Shown: in pieces, positions 44,562 to 58,822 of the stretch
Numbering within the stretch: position 1 is the stretch's first letter
How the letters are laid out: the number at the start of each line of letters is the position of its first letter
From: Septoria linicola
Taxonomy: Eukaryota > Ascomycota > Dothideomycetes > Mycosphaerellales > Mycosphaerellaceae
Reading direction: 5' to 3'
Length of the DNA stretch: 64,000 nt
NCBI GenBank assembly: GCA_024114885.1
Contig: CP099422.1
Coordinates: 1,240,001 to 1,304,000 of the forward strand
Program-made: the position numbers and the translations under genes
The notes under the pieces: generated by a model
What the model saw: only the letters and a program-made list of their open reading frames with translations
Database searches by the model: none
Told to the model about the DNA's origin: nothing

Positions 44562-47500
44562 TAAGGAGCCGAAGGTAGAGCTACTATATACCTTATAAGG
44601 AACTAGAAGTCGCGCTATATCGCGTATAATACGTCTAAAGTAACGCGGCCTTAGCGTAAGGACTTATTATATAAGAAGATATAGTACTATAAGGATTATA
44701 GGTAGAATAAAGAAACGCCTTAGGAACTACTATAGTACTAGCGCGCGAGGAAGGTAACGACCGACTCTACGTAGCGTAGGCTATAAACATATACGAGTAT
44801 ATACTTAATACTAAAAAACTAGCTAAAAAGGAGCGCTAGGCTCTAAATTACTTAAGAAAATTAGAATTATTAGTTAACTAGGAAGGAGCTACTATAGATT
44901 ACCTATAAGGTAGCTATTTCCTAGGAGCTATAAAAGGTTTATCCTTAATATCTATATTAGGACAGAGGATATTAAGAAAGTTAGAGAAATAGTTAAAGTT
45001 ACTAGCTTAGTTAAAATTGCCTAACGTACGCCTCTAGCGCGGATAGTCTAGCCCCTAAGGGCCTAATAAGGAATCAAGCGCGCTAGAGCGCTATATATCG
45101 AGTTCTTAGATCCCTTTAACCTATAGACGGAAGGAGTAACTTGTTTTCGCGCTTATAGAAGAGGTAGACGAATATAACTATTACTACCTTACCTGACTTA
45201 CTATAAGCTACCGCTTCTAAAGTAACTAGCCTATTATATCTTCTCTCGTAGATAGCCGGATCTCTAATAATACTAAGGTAAAGAGCTAGTCTATAGATAG
45301 CGTTCTAGTAGAAAGGTATATCGATACTCGAGGATAGCTAGCTTAGTTAGGACCTATTTAGTAACCTATAATAGGCACCTAGCTAGAGTTCGCTTCTCTC
45401 TTATAGTAAGTCCTCGAAGCGAATAAGCTAAAGCCGCCTATACTAGGCACTAATTAAAACTACTACTTTACTAGAGAAAATACTACTAAGTTCCTAGAAC
45501 GGTTTAAGTTAATAAGTAAGTATTATAGTCTCTAGGAGCCTTTATATAAAGACACTATTAAGCGCCTTACTATTAACTACTATATTATACTATGTCTAGA
45601 GATTCGGCGTTTAGAGTATAAGTTATAAGAGATATTCGAGACTACCTTCCTTAATTACTTTATTAAGAGTAATACCTACTATCTTATTCGATCTAAGGAG
45701 TACCTAGAGTAGCTCTACTAAAAGAGGAAGGTAGAAGGTAATAACTTAAAAGAGTTCCTTCGCTAGTTCTATCTTACTTTAGACTCTATTAACCTAGAAG
45801 ATATAAGTAAGCGTAAGAGATTAAGGCTCTTACTAAATAGAGTACTAGTAGCGATATCTAAGAAACTCTATACTAAGTATAGAATCTACCTATATAAGCC
45901 TAAGACCTATAAACTATTCGAGAAGATCTTTAAGTTAGCCGAGGACCTTATTAAAGGAGAAGATAGTTTCTAGATAGAGTAGGCTTGTAACTATAGTCAA
46001 CTTAAGTCCTTATAGAAGTCTATTATAGAAGGCCGACCTATAGAAGCTATAGAAGTTATAGTTAGACTAATATAGACTAATAACGACCTAGTCTGTAACT
46101 TTAATAAGTTAACTATTAATAATCTAATACTTCTAAAATAGAAGGGCGAGTATAGCTTAGCCCCTATAGCTATTTAACCTACTAGATAATATATGTCGCC
46201 TACTATCTAAGATAATAGTAACTAGTAGTAATAGTAGGCTATAACGATCGAGGCGTACTTAGGGTATATTTCGCTATAGGTTACGGAGTATATAAAAGGT
46301 CGCTACTATATCTACTATAGATTAGACTATATAGCTAACTTCTACTCGTTAATCGAATATATAATTACGTAAGGATAGTTAACCTATAATATTAATAAGA
46401 GGTTAATAGTCAAGAGTATAACTAGTAAGTATATTATAATCTAGTATCTAAAATAGGACAGGATAACGCCTCGGATCTTCTATATTAACTAGGTATTACG
46501 TCTTTATAGGATAGGAGGCTAGGCTATAGAGTACCTAGACTACCTAGTAAGCGATAAGTAGCGTTAATAGTAGACTAGCTGCGATATAACCTAAGTAGTT
46601 CTAGGTTCTATTAAGAGAAGCTCTAATTAGACGCCTTATAGTATCTTAGATTACTAGAATACGCTCGTAGTACTATTAAAGCTGTCTAGCCTCGAGGGCC
46701 CGACTACCTAGATAGGCGCGCTAAAGGTCGTATAGGTTAACTACGCGCGATCTACGTAGATTATTAGTGTTCCTAGGCCTAAAGTATATTTTATAGAGTA
46801 GGACCTTAATAGGAGATATACTAGGGTTAAGGATTTAGAAGATAAGGACGCGCCTATCTATACTAACGTAGTATAGATTAGTAAGGGCAAGGCTAAGGAG
46901 GCTAAGAAGCGAGCGCTAGTACCTATAATTTAGAAGTCTTAAGAGAAGGTACTTAAAGGAAGAATTTAGGCTTAGCGTAATACTACGTATACCTATAGGC
47001 CGACTAGGTATAGTATTCGTAAGGAAAGGCTTAAAGATATATACGACGACTTAGTCGATAGAGTAAACGAAGAGGATTAGTAGTAGCAAGATACTACTAG
47101 GTCTTAGACGTTAGAAGATAGTACTATCGACTATATCGACGAGGATATAGAAGATAAGGAACCTACTCCGGTTACGCCTTCTATTCGTAAGGTAAAGAAA
47201 GCTCCTAAGAAGTAGAGACTAGATAACTAGGTAAGGTCTAAAGTACGCGTAGAGGACGATATAGCTCTAAGAGCTTAGAAGCTAGAGATAAAGCTACTAC
47301 GTCGTCTACTATAGACCCTATTTCCTATTACGCTTACTAAGTATATTATACTTAGAGGCATCAAGCTATCGCTTAAAGGACTATAGGCTTCTATCTATAT
47401 AGATAACGACGAGTTATAGGAAGCTCTTACTCGCTAAACTATAGATGTCTATATAGCTAGTATAGAACTTAGCTAATACTTTAATAATAGGCTACCTACT

Positions 47501-50500
47501 AAGATATAGGGATAGAGGTTACCGTTATACTAAGTATATTCTCTTCTTAGAGAATTAGTACCTAAAAGCTAGTATAAACCTTACGCGAGATATAATATAG
47601 TTACTATTAATAGAGGTATTATAGTATATACTAGTAAGGCTAATCCGTAAGAGGAGCTATACGAGTAATTAGTAGTAGTCGACCTATCTAGCGTTACTCG
47701 AGATGTCCTCGTAGCGCCTCTAATCTAGGTAGATATTTAGTTAAATAGTAAGCTTAGTACTAAGAACGGCTTAATCGATAAAGGTACTAAGTCTACTATA
47801 ATAGACCGAGTAGTAGCTAGAAGGTACGGATTAGCTATTTAGATAGATATTCTAGAGATTAATCTATCTACTATAGGAGGTCTAGCCTAGATAGTAGGTA
47901 TCTATAAGAAGGTAAACGTTAACGTTTTTAGCGTTAAATACGTTATACCGGTCTTTATCTCGGTATCTTCTAAGGACGCTAAACTAGTACCGGTCCTCTT
48001 AGGTAGAGCGTAAGCGATAAAGGTCCGCCTATAGTCTAAGAACTACGACGATAGTACTTAGGAGAGCACTATCTATTATAGGAATAGCGAGTCGGTTACC
48101 TTTATAGGTACGGTCGAGACCTAGAGATACTAGACTATTAATAAGTTTCTTAGTAAAGGTAGCGCTTTAAAATAGTAGGCGGACTCGGGCTAGCTACTAC
48201 GATATCCGCCTACTATATAGCTCTAGTAGGAATAGGAAGACTAGGCCTAATAGGATACCTCGATTCTATCTAGCTCCTAGAGCCGAACTAAAATCTTAAT
48301 ACCTAGAGCGACGATTAGTTATCTACTATAATCGAGGATAGAAGCGATAACCTTTTAGATAATACGATCCTTATAGTAGTAGAGTATAATAGGTAGGCTA
48401 GCTATATTAGGATATATTATACTTCTATATACTACTATCTATAGAATCCTTATCTAAAGGTTCGAGCCTTTACTATATATAAGTATAAGGTAAACAAGGT
48501 TAAGCCTATAGACCTAAGCGTAAATTAGACAGATAGTAGTAGCGCTAGTAGTAACTATCGTTAGAAGTAGGAGTAGCTAGCGTAGGAAAGTAAACTACTA
48601 CTAGGTATAAGGCTGTTCGATAGTAAGTACCTTATTAAGAAGTTCTCTAACCTACTAAAGGCGAGTAGGTTAACTCTAGAAGTAATAGTAGGCGTTACTA
48701 CTAGCGTAGAACTATAACCTAGAGAGCGCTAGATACTAGAGAAGATACTCTTTAACCGAGAAGCGGTACTAGCGACTAGGTTCGTTTATCTTAGGTAAGT
48801 CCGTCCTAAGGTAGCGCCTCCTTATATAATCTATATAGTAGAGTATATACTATAGTAATACCTAGGATTCTACTTGAACCTATCTCTTTATACTATAGTA
48901 GAGTAGATACTATAGAAGCGTCTAGATATAGGAACTCTTAAGTTTAGCTATAAGGCCTATCGTAATCTATACTTTCTAGTCGCTAAGAAGGATATAGGTT
49001 CGTATCGTCTAATTAACGATATATAGTTAATTAATAAGGTTACGATTAGAGATATATACCTGCCTCCTAATATAGACTTATTTTCTAAGTATTTTATAGG
49101 TTACTAGGTAGCTAGTATACTCGATATCTTCTCTAGCTATAACTAAGTTCTATTAGACCTAGGGAGTAGGGACCTTACTAGATTCGACTACGCCTTTAGA
49201 TTACTTTAGATAACTACTATTCTATAAGGAGCGACTAATTCTGTTACCTAGTTTATCTATATAGTTAACTATATACTATTTAATTACCTATCCTATAGAG
49301 TACTACTATTCCTTAATAATTTCAGAGTCAAGAGTCTAAAGACTACTTATAATAATAAGGAGTTAGAACCGGGCCTCTATAGGTATATTATAGAGTATAT
49401 CGTTAACCTTAATATAGTAATTACAGATATTAAGCGCGTAAGTATAACTATTATAGTTAAGAAGTTATAAATTCTAATACTAAGGATCAAGGTAGTAGGA
49501 TACGTTACCGATACTATAGGGCGCTATCTAGATACTATCCGAGTAGCTAATCTAGTTAACTAGCTAACGCTAACTAATTAGAAAAAAGTGTAGGTTTTCG
49601 TTAGTATAGTTATCTACTTCCGTATTTAGATCCTAGGTTTTACTACTATAACGATCCTACTATATAGGCTTATAAAGAAGGACGAGGAATTCGTCTAGAC
49701 GCCTATTTATAAAGAGGCGAAGTAGACCTACGTCTATTATCTAATCTAGGCTCCTACCTTAGTAGCTATTAATTACGATAAGGTAGCTAGCGAGATTATC
49801 GTAGCTATAGATACTAGTAAGATCGGATAGGGAGCGATCCTTATATAGATAGTTAATAGACAAAGATACCTAGCTAGGTACGAGAGCGGTACGTAGAATG
49901 CTACCTAGAGAGAGTATAGCGCTAATAAGAAGGAATGTCTTAGAGTTAAGAAGATACTTACTAAGTTAAAGCCTTAGCTGTTTAGGGTATATTTTATTCT
50001 TAAAGTAGATACTAATACGCTCGTTTACTAGCTTAATAAGAGAGCTACGGATTTGCCTAATACTATAGTTACGCGATAGATCGCGTAGATCTAGCTCTTT
50101 ACGTTTAAAGTTAGATACGTTCTAGGTAGGAAGTATACTAGTCCTAATATACTATCTAGGAGGCTAGCTAGTACTAAGGATAAGGTTATAGAGGACAAGG
50201 ATAAAGAAGTCCTCGTAGATAAGGCCTTCTTCTAGGTATACGCGTCTAGGATTTCTGTCTAGCCTTAGAGGCCTAATAGAGATAATATCGATTCTATCTT
50301 CTAGGAGGACATTAATAGCGACCTAGGCGTATAGAAGTACTAGGCTAAGGCTATCGCCTTTATCCTACTTCGTAGGAGACGCTCGAATTATATATCTAAG
50401 TCGGAATACTACTACTTTAGTAAAATAGCTAGGAAGTTCTTAGTTATCGATAAGAAGCTATACTAGTAGCTATATAGATAGGCCCTTTAGTAGAGAGTTA

Positions 50501-50825
50501 TTAAAGACGATACGATATAGAAGCTAATCGTTAAGGAGATCTATAAGTCTAGTAGCTATAAGAACGCCGATTCTATATACTATATTCTTAGGTCGAAGTA
50601 CTAGTAGGACGGTATATATATATAATACGCTATATATTTCCGCTAGTATAAGGACTATAATCTAAGGAATAGTATATCTCGACCTAGCTCTATAGTAGAG
50701 GTATAAGTCTAAACTATAGAAGAGCGCTAGTATATAGATAGCGTCTATATCGATAAGCGTAGGTCCTTAATTATTACTAGGGAAGAGGTATTACGATAGC
50801 TAGAGGCTAAGATCTACTATTATAC
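44562..50825 (+). mobile_element. Gypsy (Ty3) interior: gag, protease, RT, RNase H, truncated integrase
   Basis: Plus-strand Ty3/Gypsy remains readable through RIP-made stops. Gag spans about 45400-46350, with a zinc knuckle at about 46302-46345 whose Cys/His are now Tyr. A retropepsin-like stretch (LIDKGTKSTIIDR) lies at about 47770-47810. RT spans about 48950-49440 with the Asp-Asp pair as Asn-Asn at 49315-49320. RNase H (about 49780-50230) contains AIDTSKIG and LETDAN-type blocks. An integrase zinc-binding region follows (about 50540-50670). The integrase catalytic core has barely begun when the next LTR starts at 50826, and no polypurine tract precedes that LTR. The 3' part of the element is therefore missing. 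Confidence 0.88.
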
Positions 50826-51267
50826 TATAACGCGGTAGGCGTCCCTATACCTAGTAGGCGGGCCTATAGTAGCTACTACCGCCTATACGTATAAGGGCGA
50901 TTTTCGAGCTTACTATAGAGGTTAGAGACAATTATCCTTTATACTACTACTACTAAGGTTAGAGAAGACTACTTAGGTTACTACTTAGCGATTATATAAT
51001 ATAGTATTATTTAATAACTTATTCTACTTCCTACCTATCCTCTACTAGCGCCGCTACTATACGATCCTAATAGGCTTATAGCCTATACGGCCTACTATAG
51101 CTACCGACGTATACCTCCGCGACTACGCGCTATAGGTACGCCGCTAATCTGCCTACTACACCTACTACTAACTACTACGTAGAGCTATCGCCCGACTCCG
51201 GCTCTACGACCTACGTATAGACTTATATACTACTACTCCTAGGTTAGTTATAGGTTTATATACTATA
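50826..51267 (+). repeat. 442-bp Gypsy LTR, copy 2
   Basis: Same ends and length as copy 1. It is preceded directly by truncated integrase sequence rather than a polypurine tract. It most likely serves as the 5' LTR of the second interior (51268-55413). Confidence 0.92.
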
Positions 51268-54200
51268 ATACTACGCGAGGGGATAGTATAACTAAGAAGA
51301 TGTCTACGAAGTAGATTACCGACTTTCTTTAGAAGAATATATACTACTAATAGGGCGCTCTATTTAAGATTATACTAGATAATACTAATATTAATAATAG
51401 TATAGAGGTTTCTACGCTTCTTACCGCGTATAGCGTAAAGAGACTAAGGATTTCTGTCTACCGACTATAGAGCGCTACTATTATAGAGGTAGGATATAAG
51501 ACTATCCTATCTACCCTATCTAAGTTATCTAAGAATAGTTTATAGGCTTAGGTACTATACCTTCTAGCTATACTATAGGCCGAGCGTACTACTTATAATA
51601 GTAGTACTAGCGAGACTCCTACTAAACTAATAATTAGTAGAGAGGTAGTACTACCTATCGAGTTAGAATACTATACTTTTAGAGTTAAGGATTAGGGATC
51701 GGTTCGTACGTATAAGGAGCTAATTACTCTTCGAGCTAAAGCACTTAAAGCTATATAGGATATAGAGACTAGCGTCTTAGAGCGATAGATATATATCTAA
51801 GAAGAGGCTAAGGACTACTACGATAATTCTAGGTACGTAGATTACGCTAAGTTTATTAAAGGATAGTTAGTTATAATCTACTAAGACGATCTTAAGATAT
51901 CGTAATCGGACAAACTTACCTTCTAGTAGCGAGAGCTATATAGAGTCTTAGAGTATAAAGAAGGTACTACTTCCTATATCTTAGAAGACCTTAATAGTAT
52001 AGTATTACCTACGTTATATAATAAGAAATCTTTAAAGAGTATATCTAGATATCGAGCCTTAGCTACGCTAGGCGGTAGTAAGGACGATAATATAGATAAT
52101 TAACTAACTTAGTCGGGCTACGATATCTAGATCCTACTTAACCGTTCTAAGAAAGAAAAGAAAGGATAAGAGAGAGAAGGGTTATATATAACCCTCTTAC
52201 CGTTTCTAGTCGTCGTAGATATATAGTTTCTCTTATCGATTTCCTTTATTTTACTTATAATATACGCCTTCCTTATAGATTACTTTACTTTACTTTTTTA
52301 CTTTACTTTATAAAGTATTTACTAGTTTACTTTACTAGTTTACTTTATATTTACCTACTCTATATTACTTACTATTATTACCTATTTACTCTAGTCGCGA
52401 TTTACTTTCTATTAACCTCGCTACTCTCTAGAACCTTTATTTACTCTATAGGACTAGATACTTAAGTAACTAGCTACCTCTCTACCTTCCTCTTAATCTT
52501 AACTTTCTACTACTACCTACCGATAGCTATTAAGGCTACTAATAACCTCCTCCTACTTCTACTACCTCGAGTCGACTTACTAGGCGTAATTACGCTAGTA
52601 CCTATACTATATCGGTACTAGGTAACGTTAACCTAAATAGCCTAAATAGCCTTTCTATTTAGGTAAGAAACATTATCTAGAATTCTAAGAATACTATACG
52701 AACTAAGGATATTATTACTAGTATAGCTATAATTAAAGATAATATAGAGAGGTATACGGTAGCGATAGAGATTATTAATTACTACGACTAGGCCTTCTCT
52801 AGGCTATATAATATAGCGCGCCTACTCTAGGAGAGAATTAAGAAGATTAATAAGAAGTTCTTAGATAAGGAGTTAAAGTAGTTAAACTCGAGTTTTAAGA
52901 ATACTATATAGTAGAGAGTAAAGGATTAATAGGCAATTAACTACGCCTTCGCTCGTATCGAGACGGAGTAGGGTATAAGATATAGAAATAGTAAAACTAT
53001 TCGTCTCTACCTTAAGAATTACCTAAAGATAGTAAAGAACTTCTTAGCCTATATAGGTAGCGCTACTATAAATAAGCTTAACGTAGATACTACTACGTAC
53101 CTACTCGCTAAGGCTATCCTTTAGCGCCTTCTTAACCTAGCTAATAATCGCTTAAAAGAACACTACTCTATCGACTTAGATTTCGTTAAGCTAAAGAGTA
53201 TAGAAGGACGCGAGGAGGTTTAGTAGATTAATACCTTAGGTAATAAGGTAAAGTAGTTAATAAAGGAGCGTAATCTATAGTTTAAGGATAGGATTATCTA
53301 GCTTATTAAGATACCTCTACTAGCTATAGATAGGCTCTTAGGTAGGGAGAGAGCCTCTTCTTTAGTAGTAGTATTATCTCGAGTTATAAGAGTAGCTACT
53401 AAGATCTAAGAAGATACCGAGAAAGCTACTACTACTCTCGTAGGTCCGTCCGGCCCTAGAGGCCTAACTAGAAATTAGCGCCGCTTAACTATAAAAAGTA
53501 GCGCGTCTACTCCTATACCTATTAGAAGCTACTAAACCTCTAGCGTTAACTCGCGCCTAAGTAAGGCTAGCGACCTAGGCCTATCTTCTCTACTTAGTAG
53601 TAGCTCTTACTCCTATAACTACTATAATATTAGACAAAACTACCTACTCTACGCTACTATTAATACCTAGAGCTTAAAGGTATAAGTCTTCGAAGTACTT
53701 ATTACCTTAAAGGTTAAAGAGTATAGTTTAAAGGACGTTAACCTAAACAAGTATAGTCTCTACTTCTAGTGCCTACGAAATACTACTAGAGAGGCGTTCG
53801 GTCTCAAGAATAGTAAGGTCGACTAACTGACGCTATTTTAGAGATTTAGACTCTACGTACGTACCTAGGATTTAGTTAAACTCTAAGTAGAGTACCTAAA
53901 TTAGTTTTTAGCGTAACGCCGAGTAGCCTACTCTAGCGATACTCTAAGTGCTCTACGTTACTTAGCTACTAAAGGAACGAGATATAATAACCTACCTAGA
54001 TACTTCACCTATACTAATCTAGTTACCTATATTATAGATAAGAGTAAGCTACCGAAGCTAGTACTAGAGGTATACTTTAGAGAAGGTACGGTTACGTACG
54101 ACTTGTTTAGTTAGTTAGAGCTAGTTAAGGACCTAATTAGTAAGGAGTTTACTATATACGACTAGTATCTACGTAAGATTAGTAGTAATCGTAATATAGG

Positions 54201-55413
54201 CTAGTATAGGAACATATTCTATAGCGGCATTTAGTAGTTAATTCGCTAGGACCCTATATACTAGATAATATATATCTACTACTAACTAGATTACGCTACG
54301 AACCTAGTTTCCTACCTATACTATACTAAGTATACCTATCTACTAATAAAGAGTAGGTCCGATTAGTCTTATAAGGGTTTCTAGTATATCGACCTTAGTA
54401 TTATAGATATAGCTAGAGGCTATAGCGTATCGTAAGTTTAGAGCACGGTTTCCTTTATAAATAAGACCTATACTAATTATACTAAATTAGTTAAAGGTCT
54501 ATACTACTAACGAGTTTTTATAGTATAGGTAGAGAGACTAGGAGATAGAGGATTGCTTAGTAAGGGCTTTATTAAGGATATTAGAGAGTAGTACGTATAG
54601 AAGGAAGATATTAACCTACTAAGTCCTACCTAGGAATATACTAGAGGATAGTCTATAGTACTAGTAAAGTAGGGAGAGGCTAGGGTATCGTCCCCTATAC
54701 TACTATATAGTTCTAAGGAAAACAAGGTCGATAAGTAGATAACTATCCTATCTTAGTTTTATAATATAGACCTAGATACCGACCGCCTCGAGATTAGAGA
54801 AGCTTCTAGTACGTACTCTTAGCTATAAGACGCTTACTACGACCTTATACCTAGGTATACCTCTCTATCCGGTTACTCTAACCGCTATAGAGTAATCCTC
54901 TACCGCTTTCTTACTTCGGACAAGTTAATACTAGCTATATATCTTAGCTAGGCCCTTATAGGTATACGACGCTAGGACGATCCTATAGTAGTCTTCGATA
55001 CTATAGGCTAGATTACCTACCCTACCGACGTATTCTATACCCGTTTAGAGGCCTACCGTAAGTCTACGCTAAGTAACTATCGTATCCTTATAGCCTATAT
55101 TAAAGATCTAGAGACTATAATGTTCCTAGAGACTAGCTTCTACGCTAATAATAAGGATTTTATAAAGCGACTAGTAGCCGACTTCTCTACTACTACTAAT
55201 ATAGGAGAGCTCTTCGAGTAGGCCGATAATAACTAGGCGGCTAGGCGTAGATTCTGTCCAGCTCCTAGAGGCCTAATAGAGTAGCGCGAGAACTAGTAAG
55301 GTATAGGGATATAGAGGTATAGAGGAGAGTTTAAGAGAGACGATAACTTGTTTCTATAATACTCTATACTATTATTTTTAATATCTCTAGTAAGACTTCT
55401 ATAGAGGGAAGGA
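51268..55413 (+). mobile_element. Second Gypsy-LTR interior without recognisable RT (non-autonomous?)
   Basis: 4.1-kb interior between LTR copies 2 and 3. Long stretches can be read as protein through stops (for example 51700-52130, 52640-53340 and 53640-55290), but I recognise no RT, RNase H or integrase. It ends with a purine-rich tract (AGAGGGAAGGA, about 55401-55413) immediately before LTR 3, as expected for a polypurine tract. This suggests a large non-autonomous derivative mobilised by the gag-pol partner. Its last 960 bases recur inverted at 63041-64000. Confidence 0.75.
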
Positions 55414-55855
55414 TATAACGTAGTAGGCGTCTCTATACCTAGTAGGTAGGCCTATAGCGGCTACTACCGCCTATACGTATAAGGGCGATTTTCGAGCTTA
55501 CTATAGAGATAAAGGATAATTATCCTTTATACTACTACTACTAAGGTTAGAGAAGACTACTTAGGTTACTACTTAGCGATTATATAATATAGTATTATTT
55601 AATAACTTATTCTACTTCCTACCTATCCTCTACTAGCGCCGCTACTACGCGATCCTAATAGGCTTATAGCCTATACGGCCTACTATAGCTACTAACGTAT
55701 ACCTCTACGACGACGCGACGTAGGTACGCTACTAATCTACCTACTATACCTACTACTAACTACTACGTAGGGCTATCGCCCGACTCCGGCTCTACGACCT
55801 ACGTATAGACTTATATACTACTACTCCTAGGTTAGTTATAGGTTTACGTACTATA
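55414..55855 (+). repeat. 442-bp Gypsy LTR, copy 3
   Basis: 3' LTR of the second interior, with the polypurine tract directly upstream. Its right flank (GTAGG) does not match the left flank of copy 1 (GATAG) or copy 2 (TATAC), so no target duplication is visible. Confidence 0.93.
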
Positions 55856-58545
55856 GTAGGAGACTATTAGTTTAATCCTATTAAAAGCTTTATTAGGTAA
55901 GAGCTTAAATCTCTTAATATTAGATCTATTTAGAAGCTTATTCCTTATATATACTTATACTTTAAAGGCTTTTAGCTAAAACTTAATAGATATCTTACTC
56001 TCTTTAAGTATTACTCTAATAGAGGCCTCTAATATTTAGATAGACCTCTTAACTACTCTATTCTAGAGTAAATTATAGGCCTTAGTTAGCTTAAGAGTAA
56101 TTCTAAAGTCCTTCTCCTATTATTTAATTAAAGTAATAATTTCTCTAGTATTATTAGCTTTTATAGACTTAAGGAGTACTATTAACTACCTTTCTACCTT
56201 AATCCTCTAGTTCTAAAGAGTAGTTAGTATATCTAATCTAGCTTTAAGTAGAAATACCTATTTCTTTCTTAAGAAGTTATTAATAATCTTAAGCTACTAT
56301 ATAAAACCTTTTACTAATAATAGTAATAGTCTATAGATATCTACTAATATAAGAGCTAACCTTTTAGGTCTTCTTTTAATAGACTTACTTAGGTATTTCT
56401 TTATCTTACCTATTATATAGATTCTATACTTATACTCTTCCTAGTTAGGAATTAGAATTCTTTCCTTTAGGTTAGTAACTTTATAAAGGTTTAAGAGTAA
56501 CCCTCTTCTAAAGTATATAAATCTTCTATACTATAATTTCTACTATTTTAGATCCTTCTCTAATAGGGTAGTATAGGTATTATTAACCTCTATAGGATTA
56601 TATAGTAAGTAATATAACTTTTCCTATAAGAGAGGTAATATCTTACTAATAAATAGAATACCTCTAACTAGCTTAGTCTTTACGACTATTTAGCTATTTA
56701 GAGAGGTAAGAGTAAAATTAGGCTTTTAGACTCTAAATTACTTACTAAACTAATCCTATAATATAAGATTTACTCTAAGATTAGGAATAAATAGTACCTT
56801 ATTAAGTAGAACTTCTCCTTCTAAGATTCCTTTTATCTATACTAGTTTAGAGTAGGTTATATAAAGATATCCTCTTCTTATCTTAATCTATACTTTCTTC
56901 CTTAGTAGCTTTACTAATCTAAAGAAGGATAGTTAGTTAGTTATATAGGATAAGGTATAGAAATCTAAGAGCTATTCTTAGAGTAATAACTTGCCTTTAG
57001 CCTTAATTATAGAATAGGCTAACTTATCTTAATTATTATCTTCTAATAGGGAATTATTATTACTTCTAGAACTAGAGTAAGTTCTAGAATTAGAACTAGA
57101 ACTAGACTTCTAAGCTAAAAATCCTTTCTTTAGAAGCTTTCTAGACTTTTCTATCCTCTAAAACTATTTACCTATTCTCTAGATAGCCTTCTTTAGCTTA
57201 TTATATAATAATAACTTATAGATAGCTTTCTTAATATATCTAGTATTCTTTAGTAAAGAGGATCTTCTAACCCTCTTTCTAAAGAATAATCTCTAAGAGT
57301 CTTTCTAGTTCTTAGTACTATTTCTTTACTAGGATAGTTTCTTAGTAGTAGAGAGGTTAGGATAATCTTTTAGCTAGTACTTCTCTTTCTTATAGAGCTA
57401 GTATATTAGTAGAGACTTTCCTTAGTAGAGCTACCTAGAATAGAATATAGCTAAACCTATATCTATCTTATCTAGATTATCTCTTACCTCTTAGGACTTA
57501 AGTAGAAAGAGAATAGTATCTATATCTAAGAATAGTTAGGTTATAATAGTATCCTTAGCTACTTAGTATAATATAGGTAGGGACTATAGAAGATATTTTA
57601 GCCTTTTCTCTTAGCTTTAGTAGTAAGTTTCCTAAGGATTAATCTTAGTAATCCTCTTACCTAGGCCTCTAAGATATCTCTATACTTCCTTAATTATCTT
57701 ATTAGGTAATATCTTATATATAACAAACTACTTAATTAGACCTATAGTATAGGACTTTAGGACTCTATTATACTTATTCTAGAGAATTACCTATATCTTA
57801 GCTACTAATATAGTAATATACTATATCTCTAGCTCTATCTTATTATCTTTACTAATACTATATCTAATACTAAACCTATATACTATATTATCTTTTAAGA
57901 AGTATTAATTCTAAGTAATATATATCTAGAGACTAGTATCCTACTAAACTATATATAGGTTCTCTCTAATAATTAGTTAGCTAATTACCTAGAACTAGTC
58001 CTTTCCTTCTAGCTTATCTATCTATAGCTTAAACTATTTCTTCTAGTTAGTTCTATCTAGGATTAGAATCCTTTAGCTTTTCTTATCCTCTTAGTCTATT
58101 ATAGAAATAGGTAAACAGAATAAATAATTAGTAGAATACTTTAGACTAGCTAAGGATTCTAGAGAAGAGTAATTTCTTATAGTAGGAAGACTAGCTCTAA
58201 GGGATAGGGATTTCTCGTATTTAGGAAATTACTAAAACTTAGATCTTTCTCTCTTAGTAGAGTTTCTACTTCTAGGTAGTAAGAAGGCTAGGTAGCCTCT
58301 TCTAACTCTAGTAATACTAGGTATAATAGTAGAGAACTAGGTAGGTATTAATAAAGTAGAAACATACTACTATCTTATAGAGATCTTTACTAACTTATAT
58401 ACTACTAGGTATAAACTAGCTTTATTAGTAATATAGTTAGAGAAACTTCTAGGCCCTAAATATTTTCTATAAGCTATAAGGGATATAAGTAACCTATACT
58501 AATATAGGTTACTCTTATTTAGTATATAAACCTAGGCTTATAACC
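55856..58545 (-). mobile_element. Inner Copia element, 5' half of interior
   Basis: Minus-strand continuation of the inner Copia element, between the Gypsy array and its 5' LTR at 58546. The composition matches the 41-44 kb half (very A/T-rich, few CpG). It should encode gag and the first part of pol. I could not place individual domains with confidence. It is assigned by position inside the matched LTR pair. Confidence 0.75.
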
Positions 58546-58822
58546 TATTAAAAGTAGAGAGCGTATTATATACTATATAATATTAAGGAGAGTATAGCGT
58601 AGTAAAGAAGAATAAGAGATTAATCTTAAACTAACTTATATATATAGTATAGTAGTAATATACTAGGAACTAAATATAAAGTTAATTAAGTTAGTTATCT
58701 AAGAAGAGAAGAAAGAGAAGCAAGATATACCTCTTACTAAGCCTTAGGTAGATACCTAAGGTATCTAGAACTATACTTAGATGTCTATATCTAGACTAAC
58801 TATCTAGGATATATTCTTAATA
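58546..58822 (-). repeat. 277-bp LTR of inner Copia element, right copy
   Basis: Full-length match to 40786-41062, with the same TATTAA...TTAATA ends, followed by the GTTAT target duplication. It is the 5' LTR of the minus-strand element. Confidence 0.93.

Noticed and set aside
44115..55860. Target-site duplication around the Gypsy LTR array
   Set aside because: Left flank GATAG and right flank GTAGG do not match, and LTR 2's left flank TATAC matches neither. An ATAGT match appears only if bases shared by all four LTRs are removed from the LTR.
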